Virus record (IMG/VR): IMGVR_UViG_3300030419_000962
Coordinates: 1-40,406 of that record
Length of the DNA: 40,406 nt
Strand: one strand, 5' to 3'
DNA from: a virus
Notes under the pieces: model-generated
Told to the model about the DNA's origin: nothing
Database searches by the model: none
Seen by the model: only the letters and a program-made list of their open reading frames with translations
Shown here: one piece after another, positions 8,745 through 16,883 of the stretch
Layout: each line of letters starts with the position of its first letter
Numbering within the stretch: position 1 is the first letter of the stretch
Program-made: the position numbers and the translations under genes

Positions 8745-9283
8745 CGATCTGCACCCACAACTCGTGTAACATGATGCTTATGTTGAGAATTAGAAAATAT
8801 TACTAACTTACCTGCTATTGGTGTTATATCAAAATCTTCAAATCCAGTATGTCCTCCCGTAAACTCATCATTTAAATAAAGAAGTGCTGCAAATAAATCA
8901 TAGATACCATCCTTAGCAGAACTATCATAATGTGGTTTCATAAATGTACCTGGAGTCCATCTTATAACTCCCACATAATCTGGGTTAGCTCTATCATCAA
9001 ATAATTTACATATTCTTGTTACCCTATTAACAACATTAGTATAAAGATCATCAGTTTCTCCTTTCATATCAATAAAATCTGCATGACCTTGATACTGAGC
9101 AGAATCTAACATCTCATCTTGCCTTGCATAATGAGCAGCATAATCATAATCATCTTCTTGTGGCTCACTAGGAGGAACAGTATCTGCCTGATGACCCACT
9201 GCAATCATATCAGCACGATCTATAAGTTTTTTACATTCACTAGGAGATATAAAATTCTCCTCAATATAAATTATTTTCTTCAC
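8705..9283 (-). CDS. 2-oxoglutarate/Fe(II)-dependent oxygenase, prolyl-4-hydroxylase type, 192 aa
   Basis: The double-stranded beta-helix signature is complete. His118 and Asp120 (KPHYD) and His171 (HHVTRV) are the iron ligands, and Arg180 (GADRYALSFW) is the 2-oxoglutarate-binding arginine. The length is normal for the single-domain phage and bacterial members, which hydroxylate protein or nucleic-acid side chains using O2 and 2-oxoglutarate. The substrate is unknown. The start is a GTG at 9283 that overlaps the stop of the 293-aa virion gene (GTGA), indicating translational coupling. That coupling hints at a virion-protein substrate, but this is speculation. Confidence 0.85.
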   Translation of the reverse strand: MKKIIYIEENFISPSECKKLIDRADMIAVGHQADTVPPSEPQEDDYDYAAHYARQDEMLDSAQYQGHADFIDMKGETDDLYTNVVNRVTRICKLFDDRANPDYVGVIRWTPGTFMKPHYDSSAKDGIYDLFAALLYLNDEFTGGHTGFEDFDITPIAGKLVIFSNSQHKHHVTRVVGADRYALSFWYNTSSA

Positions 9284-10161
9284 CCTGTTATAGTATTTCT
9301 ATCTCCTCTATAATCTGGATCATCATATCGTGGATTTACTGTGCCAGGTTTATAATTTGGATCAGGATAATCAAAACATTCATCACCTTCATATTCAGTT
9401 ATAAGAGGATTAATATCTTTTCTCTCAGCATATACATGATAAAAACAATCAATAGGCATTCCACCCATTGCCTGTAAATATATTTTCTCATCATCCCACC
9501 TCTTAACAATCACATCTTGATGAGCTCCTACTGGTTGCAATTGAACAGTAATACTATTCTCATGAACTAAACCTTTCCAAACCTTAGGCAAAATAATTAC
9601 TTTTTCTCTCTTAACTCTCCCTCTACAATATACTCCAACCTCTGGTCCCTCAATACAAGCATAGCGCAATCTCCATCCTTTACCTTTAGTTGGGTGTGGT
9701 ATATCAAAAGGTTTTGGCTTACCATCTGCTTCAGAAAATCTAGCAGATAAAGTTTTACCACTCGTTCCTTTTTCAAAGTATGCCTCACCAGATTTATCAA
9801 TCCAAACAGTTCCATCATCATAATCAAGACATTTAGTTGCACCATTTATTTTGAGTGCAGTAGCAGCATTAGACCAAATCTGAAGAGTTTGAGAAGTACC
9901 TAGATCACCATCTATAGCAACGTTTCCTTTAACAAATAATGATCTATCAGCTGGAACACAATCCTTATCATCATTCCTTGTTCTCCCAATCATTGTAGTG
10001 GCTTTATTAGATGCAAACTCAATGGGTCCACCAAAAACCATAGGACCTTCACAGTGCATAGATCCATTAATCTTAGTCTTACCTTGACCAATTGCAGGAA
10101 CGATCCCAGTACCTACCTGAGCTTGTCCTCCTACAATTACATCATCGAATCCCCACGCCAT
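9280..10161 (-). CDS. Fibre-type virion protein with C-terminal HPTK...EGPE domain, 293 aa
   Basis: The N-terminal half is repetitive and glycine-rich (KINGSMHCEGPMVFGGPIEF, then SLFVKGNVAIDGDLGTSQTL), like a fibre shaft. From about residue 150 comes the motif series KPFDIPHPTKGKGWRLRYAC, IEGPEVGVYCRGRV, then ILPKVWKG, SITVQLQPVG and DCFYHVYAE. HPTK followed by EGPExxVYxRG recurs in C-terminal regions of phage fibre and structural proteins. The tail is proline- and aspartate-rich (YPDPNYKPGTVNPRYDDPDY). A strong AGGAGG ribosome-binding site precedes the ATG. The 91-aa gene at 8001-8276 duplicates the last folded domain. Confidence 0.75.
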   Translation of the reverse strand: MAWGFDDVIVGGQAQVGTGIVPAIGQGKTKINGSMHCEGPMVFGGPIEFASNKATTMIGRTRNDDKDCVPADRSLFVKGNVAIDGDLGTSQTLQIWSNAATALKINGATKCLDYDDGTVWIDKSGEAYFEKGTSGKTLSARFSEADGKPKPFDIPHPTKGKGWRLRYACIEGPEVGVYCRGRVKREKVIILPKVWKGLVHENSITVQLQPVGAHQDVIVKRWDDEKIYLQAMGGMPIDCFYHVYAERKDINPLITEYEGDECFDYPDPNYKPGTVNPRYDDPDYRGDRNTITG

Positions 10162-10171
10162 TTCTTACCTC

Positions 10172-10831
10172 CTATGCTTGATTGTTTTCTTCTAATAATT
10201 TTTGACCACCGACCTTAGAATCTTTATCTTTAACTGCATCCGTCACCCCTCTGATTATAGATGCATACATTTTCAAACAACTATTGGCAGCTAGATTTAC
10301 AATACCAGGACTTGTAATATCAGTCAAGGTTTTTGATTGTAAAATAATTTTCTTAGTTTTATGAACAGTAAAAGTTTCCGTTGCACTACAAGTAATATGA
10401 CCTCTAGCACCACCTTCACCAACAGCAACTAATTCAATATCAGTTGCCTGTAATCTAATCTTACCATTAGTAGCAATAATATCAATGTTACCATTTTCAG
10501 CATTAAACATTATGGTATCATCTGGTTCCTCATTATCCATTCCTGCCACAACTTGATAGTTACCAGGAACAGAATGAGTTGACCATGCTCTTCTTTGGCC
10601 ATCAACATCCATACAGAAATTATGACGACCATCCTCAACATTCTTAAGTGCTATACCAGCAGTTACATCACCTTTCTTATGAATATCACCAAAAATAATC
10701 TCACCCTTATCATTTGACCACTTAACCGCAGTAAAATTTTTCTTTGCAGTATCCGCAGGAGCCGGGGGAGTAGGAGCGTCTTTATTCCTAGGGGTTCTAT
10801 CTAAATTTTGATTACCTGCTGATGTTGACAT
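10172..10831 (-). CDS. Probable beta-helical baseplate spike-type protein, 219 aa
   Basis: Residues 1-30 are a disordered proline-rich lead (TPPAPADTAKK). About residues 105-175 have short alternating strands: NGNIDIIATNGKIRLQATDI, then ELVAVGEGGARGHITCSATE, then FTVHKTKKIILQ. That is the rhythm of the triple-stranded beta-helix in T4 gp5 C-terminal domain and VgrG spikes. The hub protein gp5 encoded at 16882-18738 appears to lack such a C-terminal helix, so this gene may supply the needle as a separate chain. That is inferred from pattern and position only. It is flanked by the 2005-aa and 293-aa virion genes, six and ten bases away. Confidence 0.6.
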   Translation of the reverse strand: MSTSAGNQNLDRTPRNKDAPTPPAPADTAKKNFTAVKWSNDKGEIIFGDIHKKGDVTAGIALKNVEDGRHNFCMDVDGQRRAWSTHSVPGNYQVVAGMDNEEPDDTIMFNAENGNIDIIATNGKIRLQATDIELVAVGEGGARGHITCSATETFTVHKTKKIILQSKTLTDITSPGIVNLAANSCLKMYASIIRGVTDAVKDKDSKVGGQKLLEENNQA

Positions 10832-10836
10832 AATTT

Positions 10837-13800
10837 TTAAGTAAGATTATCAGGAGTTCCTGGGATATTAAGACGAGGATCATTACTATTAATATCAGTT
10901 CCCTGTCTCTGAATAGCAGATGGAGGTGTAGTAACCTGAGCATCGATGCTTTCTTGTAATGTATCATATATCTGAACTAATTTACCAGGGGTTTCATACA
11001 TACCAGCATACCTAACACCATCTTTATAGAAGACAGCACCATAGTATGGTCTACCATCATAGTATCCAGTCTGTTTAAGTCCAACCAAATCAGTAACTTG
11101 AATTAATTTATCAGGATCAGCTTCAATAGGATCTCTTACTATCTTAAATCTAGGTATAAATTTAGCACCAACACCAGTTCCTGTTTTAACTCTTATATTA
11201 GGGTAAGTAATAACTGGTGGTATTGGACCTATAGAAACTCCTGTTATCTCACCAAAAGGACCAGTAGTAATAGGAAAACACTCCTCCTCACCAGTCTCAG
11301 TATTCTCAACACACACTACATCATCTGGACCATAATTAATAGGATCACCACTAGGTTCAACCTCCGTTAACTCTAAAATAACTGGGTATTGAGTTGGTGG
11401 TCCCTCAGGATCATCTGGAGATGGAGGTGGCCAACTATTTCCAGGATCATCTACTACAACATCAGTTACAATACCAACCCCATCTATAACCTTCGGACAT
11501 GGTGGAGGAATAAGAACAGCAGATACTCCAATAGGATTTACTGTCCAAGGTTTACCTAAAGCTGTGCCTGTACGAGGATCAACCTTTGCAACATTTACTT
11601 TCCTCGTAATCTTTACAGCAGTCACATAAGGATTAAGTGCAAAAGTATGAGAAGCTGGTCCAGGAATATTATTTAAAGTTAACTCTATAGTATGCTTTCC
11701 TTTAGGTGCATTAAAACTTGATTTAGTTATCCCTTTATTAACTTGAGCTCTTGCTACTTCTGTTCCATCCACTTTAATAATACACACATCATCTGCTATT
11801 GCTTGAATATCATACTCACCCGTCTCAGGAAAATCAACACCTTTCCATGTCATTGTCCAACTTTTTCCTTGAAAATTCTGAGCAAAATCTTCTTGCCCTT
11901 TATAAGCTGGGCTAATGGTTGGTCCCAACTCAGTCTGAGTATAACTTGCTAGGGAAGGTCCAGAATAAGTAACTCCATTCTTTTCAGCCCCACTTATCAT
12001 TCCTTCACCATATTTTATTACAGTCTTACTAGTACTAGGAACTCGGAACTTACATTTATTTCCCTGAAGATCGAACCACTCTCCTTGCGAAGAAGAACAT
12101 ATAAGGTCATTCCAATCATCACCTCTAGCATCTTCCATCTGAAGAACATTTGAACCCTTTGTTCTTAGCTGTATACGCCCATCATTATTTCCTGATACAA
12201 CATTCCCTCCTGTAGATTGTCCAGATAAAACAATAGTATGAGTTTCACTTCCCCTTCTTACATTCTTCTGTGTCCATGTTGTTGTGCCAATTTTAATACT
12301 CTCTAATGCTTTACTCTTATATCCAGGAATATCATTCCAACTATAAGTTAATGTAATTTTAACATCATTACCTTTAACATCAATCCCTTTACCATCACTA
12401 GAAAATCTAGCAGTTCCTCCATTAACCTTGTCAATAGTAAATGCACCATTAACATCAAAACTCCTACCACCCTCAGAATCATCATCAAATTCAAGTCTGG
12501 TTCCACTTTTAAAACGTCTATCGGTTTCTTCTTTTAATCCAGTATATTGAATTAAAGTACCAGCAAAAGTAGTAACAAGATTTTCTTTTCTACCACTGTT
12601 CAATGTTACATCATAAACTTTTCCTACTTCAACTTTCTTTGTAATCGTGCTCTTAATCTGTGGTCCTTTATAAGTTTTTGATTCTGAAAAAAGACCATCA
12701 ACACTAATTGCATTAGCATAAGCTGCTGAGGAACTGGCTTTAAATGTAACATCTACAACCTTTGGTCCTTCAATAGTTTCTGAAGTTTGAGTTTGTTTTG
12801 ATGCCCAATCTGCTGTACTAAAAACCTTTTGATCTATACTCTGCCAAACAAATTGCTTTTCATTTTCAATTTCAACAATGATTTCATGCAATCCAGCACT
12901 AAGAAATATCATTGTCTTATCAGGAGCAGCATTCTTAAATCCTTGCAATTTATGAACTGGTTTACCATCAATTAAAACTTTTCCAAAATTATCTGCTGTT
13001 CCTTTAATGCCATAGAATCCTTTATATGGAAGATCAACCTCCCAAGAATTTCTATACACAACTCCTGCTCCATCACTTCCCTTGGAAGATAAAGGAGGAA
13101 TAGGAGAAATAGCATATCGATTAGTAAACTTACTCCATGCTTTATCAACTCTAACTGGCCACCATCTAGTTTTAGCAGGACTTCTGGTAGTCCAGAAAGG
13201 ACTAGGAGGACACCTTCCTTCTTGTTCTGGAGGGGGTTCTTGAGGTATAGGTGGCATAGGAGCATCAATAGTCAATGCAACTCCCATTGGATTTTCATTC
13301 CAAGACTTAGCACTAACAATTGAGATTTCTTCTTCTACAAATGCAGTTTTAATTTCAATAGCAAGAGCCATTGGATTTCCTTTTGCCAATGGTTTACCAG
13401 CAATCTGTTCCAAATCTGCCTTTAATGTATAAGTTCCCTCCTTAAAACTTCTTACATCAGTAGTCTTACCTGAAGATATTCCTGGACGAAGAAATCCAAT
13501 CTTTCTTATCACAATATCCTCTTTGCCAGGACTACTAAAGGTAAGAGTTACATTATCATCCACCATAGAAGACACTGCATAATTTCCATTCTTAGGAAAG
13601 CTTATATTATTCCAAATAATAGTATGAGTTCCTTCAAAATCATCTGTAGATGCATTCGGATAGGTAGGATAACTTGATTTAATTTGTTTAATCCTCTTCA
13701 TAAGAGGTTTGGGTTGCTCAATTACATTAACAGAAGTAATTTTAAGATCAGCATTCGTATCAAAACCCCCACTAATATCATCATCATATGCAATAGTTAA

Positions 13801-16800
13801 AGAATCAATCTGTTTAAATCCAGAGTCTGGACTACCACCTAAAGTTTTTATCAGATACTTTTGACCACCAGTAAATACACCCTGACCCTTCTGATGATCT
13901 CTCCTTGAACCTTCTCTTCTTACAAGACTCACTTCACCTTCATCACTCTTTATCCTCACTTCTTTTAAAGCTATCCCTCTATAGTTCCAAATATCATTTA
14001 CATTTAATTCAAAATTAATTTTTACTCTTCCACCTCCAGTAACTTTAAGATAAGTTTTTCCCCCTTCTACTATTATCTTTGCTGTTGGTTTAACTGCTGG
14101 TTTATCAACAACACTCTTCCAAACTTCCTTCTTAACTTCAGCAACCTCAGTAGGATTAAAGGGCAACACGCCATATCGATTTATAAAATTAGCACCTTTA
14201 CCTGCCTCTGGATTAATCTTCCATAATTTTCTATCAGCTTTCTTAATCCAATCAATAGTATTAAAAATAGTTTGGATCCCTGTAAACTTATCAGATTTTC
14301 CTGTGTTCGCCGGAGGAGCATCAACTATAAATTTAGCAACATTTCCTTTTAAATCATAGAACCTTCCTGAAGTAGCAGAGCATACTATATCTTGCCAATC
14401 ATTATCAGTCCACTCCTCCATCTGCAGAACTTTTTCACCTTTAGTTCTTAATCTAATATTAGAATCTAGATTCCCTCCCTGTGTAGTCTTTCCTCCAGAT
14501 AATGTTACAGTATGAGTTTCACTTCCCCTTCTTACATTTAATTGAGTCCAAGTTTTATCAGCAATTCTGATACTCTCTAATGCTTTGCTCTTATATCCAG
14601 GAATATCATTCCAACTATAAGTTAATGTAACTCTAACATTACTACCTTTAACATTAATACTCTTACCACTCCTATCAAAAACTGCACTTCCACCTTGCAC
14701 ATTATCAATAGTAAATGCACCATTAACATCAAAACTCCTACCACCCTCACCATCATCATCAAATTCAAGTCTTTTATTACTTGCCCATCTTCTATCAGTC
14801 TCTTCTTTTAATCCAGTATATTGAATACCACTTCCCCCAACTGCAGAAACATTTCTCTGATTACTACTAGTTAATACTACATCATAAGGTTTACCATACT
14901 CAACAGTTTTAGTAATCGTTTCTTTTATCTGAGGGCCTTTATATGTTTTTGTTATATCAATACCCAATCCTTCTATCTTAATTCCATTAGCAAATTGTGC
15001 AGCTGAACTAATCTTAAATGTAACTACATTAGATTCAGCAGGATTAGAAGGAGTTACTGATGCTAAATTCCTTATTTGTTTTACTTTTTCATACTGTAAT
15101 TTATTAAGAAGATCAATAGTAATTTTATGAACCCCTGCACTCATTGTCTTTTTAATAGGAGTAGGTCCATCTTTCCACCCCTCTAAGTCTGCAATAGGAT
15201 CATTATCAATATACAATTTCGCAACATTATCATTCTGGCCTCGAAAAATATAATCACCATCAAAAGGAAAATCTTCTTCCCATTCAAAAGTATATGTCTT
15301 TCCTGCATTATCAGATCCCTTTACATTTGATGGTGGGACTGGTGATATAGCATGATTATTCATAAATGAATCTTCAATGGTAGTTTTAACCTCTGCTTTT
15401 CGTTTCTTAGGAGTTGGTTTTGCTTTAAATGCCGAAGAATCAGCAAGTTTATAGGTCAATTCAAAACTATCATGGCCATGATCCTTAGTCCTTAATCCTG
15501 CAGCAAAGATTCCTAAGGTCGCTTTAATTTGTAAATCATCGTCATCATCATTTGTACCAATCAAATCTGCAAAAATTGATTGACTTCTACCTTTATCCTG
15601 TTCCTTTCCTCTCTTTCCAAAAGAAGAAGGAGTAAGTAATCCTTGCTCCGTCCCTAAACCTTTTCTATGAGATCCAGTCGATACTACATTATAAAGGGTA
15701 TTTACTTTAACTTTAATCTTTTCTTCTACTGCATGAGCTCCATCTCTATATTTGTCTGCTTTAATTGAAAACTTATGGGATCCATCCTTAGCTGTAAAAT
15801 TAAATGCCAATCCCCTATCATGACCTCCCTGCGTATAGACAAGGAAAGAAACTTCTTTAAAATTACTAGGAGTAGGAGGAGGAGATGCAGATTCTACCCC
15901 AATATCAATCGCACTTACAGTTCTCTTTCCACCCCATGCATAGTGTTGAACATCATACTTTTCTCTTGTTGTTTTATTGGGAGAGGTAACTGCAAGAGGT
16001 GCTTCATACCTAGTAGTCCACCAATTTAAAATCCTATCAGTCTTACGATCATATCTCTGATCTTTCTTTAACTTAGAAAGAATATCTTGATACTTATCAA
16101 TCTCTGCCCTCAAAGGATCTTTTTTCTTTCCAATATAGGAAGAGGGATCCCATGCTCCTAGAGTCTTCCCATCATTACCATACCTATCCCCAAATCCTAT
16201 CTTCTCAATGTCTGGAGCACATTGAATAAGATCATACTCTTCAAAGTCTTCCTCTCGATCAAACTCATCTATAGTAACAGAAGAACCACCACCAACTAGT
16301 GCGCGAACAACAGCACCAGATCCAACACCTTTATCATCATCCACATCAACAATAGGTGCATATTGATATCCATATCCCCCATGCACCAAATCAACAGCTA
16401 AAAGTGATCCATCACTTCCAATAACTGGATTTCCTTGGACCCCTACTCCTCCACCACCATAAAAATTAACCTTTACACTATCTTTCTCAAACTTTCCTCC
16501 CAATAATTTTACTTCTTCACTACTACCACCTACGATTGAAGGAAAATCTCCAATAGTCTCAGAAATATCCTTTGTCGTATCTCCTTGTGGATTTAATCCT
16601 ACAATATTACCACAACTATTATTTCCAGAACGCTGCTGAGGAAGCATATCCTCTGGTTCTAATTTATTAACCTCATTGATATTTAAATATTGTACCTTCT
16701 CTCTATTTCTAAAAATAAATTGAGTTCCTGGATTAACTTTAGCATACTTATTGGCTTCATACACACTAATTCCATCAACAAATCCCGTCTCGGTTGAAAT

Positions 16801-16854
16801 GTAACCGACACGAATATCACATTTAGTAGGAGAACCAAAAAGATCGAATGCCAT
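10837..16854 (-). CDS. Giant modular virion structural protein with PA14-like repeats, 2005 aa
   Basis: Residues 1-60 (MAFDLFGSPTKCDIRVGYIS) form a distinct head. Then come a glycine-rich linker and at least four segments with the PA14-like pattern of a G-x-Y-x-F/I strand, a DN or DD pair and an I-D-G-x-P loop, near residues 540, 1090, 1280 and 1680. Two of them are each followed by a nearly identical ~230-residue domain containing TYKGPQIK, YTGLKEETDRR and GGRSFDVNGAFTID, so residues ~505-865 and ~1245-1600 are a duplication. The last 250 residues are proline-rich with GYYDGRPYYGAVFYKDG. PA14 domains often bind glycans, so cell-surface contact or a baseplate/fibre role is likely. Cyanophages carry similarly large structural genes in this position. 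Confidence 0.75.
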   Translation of the reverse strand: MAFDLFGSPTKCDIRVGYISTETGFVDGISVYEANKYAKVNPGTQFIFRNREKVQYLNINEVNKLEPEDMLPQQRSGNNSCGNIVGLNPQGDTTKDISETIGDFPSIVGGSSEEVKLLGGKFEKDSVKVNFYGGGGVGVQGNPVIGSDGSLLAVDLVHGGYGYQYAPIVDVDDDKGVGSGAVVRALVGGGSSVTIDEFDREEDFEEYDLIQCAPDIEKIGFGDRYGNDGKTLGAWDPSSYIGKKKDPLRAEIDKYQDILSKLKKDQRYDRKTDRILNWWTTRYEAPLAVTSPNKTTREKYDVQHYAWGGKRTVSAIDIGVESASPPPTPSNFKEVSFLVYTQGGHDRGLAFNFTAKDGSHKFSIKADKYRDGAHAVEEKIKVKVNTLYNVVSTGSHRKGLGTEQGLLTPSSFGKRGKEQDKGRSQSIFADLIGTNDDDDDLQIKATLGIFAAGLRTKDHGHDSFELTYKLADSSAFKAKPTPKKRKAEVKTTIEDSFMNNHAISPVPPSNVKGSDNAGKTYTFEWEEDFPFDGDYIFRGQNDNVAKLYIDNDPIADLEGWKDGPTPIKKTMSAGVHKITIDLLNKLQYEKVKQIRNLASVTPSNPAESNVVTFKISSAAQFANGIKIEGLGIDITKTYKGPQIKETITKTVEYGKPYDVVLTSSNQRNVSAVGGSGIQYTGLKEETDRRWASNKRLEFDDDGEGGRSFDVNGAFTIDNVQGGSAVFDRSGKSINVKGSNVRVTLTYSWNDIPGYKSKALESIRIADKTWTQLNVRRGSETHTVTLSGGKTTQGGNLDSNIRLRTKGEKVLQMEEWTDNDWQDIVCSATSGRFYDLKGNVAKFIVDAPPANTGKSDKFTGIQTIFNTIDWIKKADRKLWKINPEAGKGANFINRYGVLPFNPTEVAEVKKEVWKSVVDKPAVKPTAKIIVEGGKTYLKVTGGGRVKINFELNVNDIWNYRGIALKEVRIKSDEGEVSLVRREGSRRDHQKGQGVFTGGQKYLIKTLGGSPDSGFKQIDSLTIAYDDDISGGFDTNADLKITSVNVIEQPKPLMKRIKQIKSSYPTYPNASTDDFEGTHTIIWNNISFPKNGNYAVSSMVDDNVTLTFSSPGKEDIVIRKIGFLRPGISSGKTTDVRSFKEGTYTLKADLEQIAGKPLAKGNPMALAIEIKTAFVEEEISIVSAKSWNENPMGVALTIDAPMPPIPQEPPPEQEGRCPPSPFWTTRSPAKTRWWPVRVDKAWSKFTNRYAISPIPPLSSKGSDGAGVVYRNSWEVDLPYKGFYGIKGTADNFGKVLIDGKPVHKLQGFKNAAPDKTMIFLSAGLHEIIVEIENEKQFVWQSIDQKVFSTADWASKQTQTSETIEGPKVVDVTFKASSSAAYANAISVDGLFSESKTYKGPQIKSTITKKVEVGKVYDVTLNSGRKENLVTTFAGTLIQYTGLKEETDRRFKSGTRLEFDDDSEGGRSFDVNGAFTIDKVNGGTARFSSDGKGIDVKGNDVKITLTYSWNDIPGYKSKALESIKIGTTTWTQKNVRRGSETHTIVLSGQSTGGNVVSGNNDGRIQLRTKGSNVLQMEDARGDDWNDLICSSSQGEWFDLQGNKCKFRVPSTSKTVIKYGEGMISGAEKNGVTYSGPSLASYTQTELGPTISPAYKGQEDFAQNFQGKSWTMTWKGVDFPETGEYDIQAIADDVCIIKVDGTEVARAQVNKGITKSSFNAPKGKHTIELTLNNIPGPASHTFALNPYVTAVKITRKVNVAKVDPRTGTALGKPWTVNPIGVSAVLIPPPCPKVIDGVGIVTDVVVDDPGNSWPPPSPDDPEGPPTQYPVILELTEVEPSGDPINYGPDDVVCVENTETGEEECFPITTGPFGEITGVSIGPIPPVITYPNIRVKTGTGVGAKFIPRFKIVRDPIEADPDKLIQVTDLVGLKQTGYYDGRPYYGAVFYKDGVRYAGMYETPGKLVQIYDTLQESIDAQVTTPPSAIQRQGTDINSNDPRLNIPGTPDNLT
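12231..12552 (-). repeat. Internal coding repeat, copy B (boundaries approximate)
   Basis: This part of the 2005-aa gene is nearly the same at nucleotide level as 14505-14828; for example, long shared stretches occur around 12300-12356 and 14574-14630. It encodes the YTGLKEETDRR to VRRGSETHT domain. Confidence 0.8.
14505..14828 (-). repeat. Internal coding repeat, copy A (boundaries approximate)
   Basis: Partner of 12231-12552. Both encode GGRSFDVNGAFTID, TYSWNDIPGYKSKALES and VRRGSETHT. The close match at DNA level points to recent duplication or ongoing gene conversion. Confidence 0.8.
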
Positions 16855-16875
16855 ATCTTAATTCTTTATAAGAAA

Positions 16876-16883
16876 TATTTATT
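16876..16883 (-). promoter_or_regulatory. Late-promoter motif AATAAATA
   Basis: Minus-strand TAATAAATATTTC overlaps the gp5 stop codon and lies 22 bases before the ATG of the 2005-aa gene. Confidence 0.45.

Noticed and set aside
12972-13268. 98-codon minus-strand frame inside the 2005-aa gene
   Set aside because: A frame shadow with leucine-rich composition; the host frame is clearly coding and repeated.
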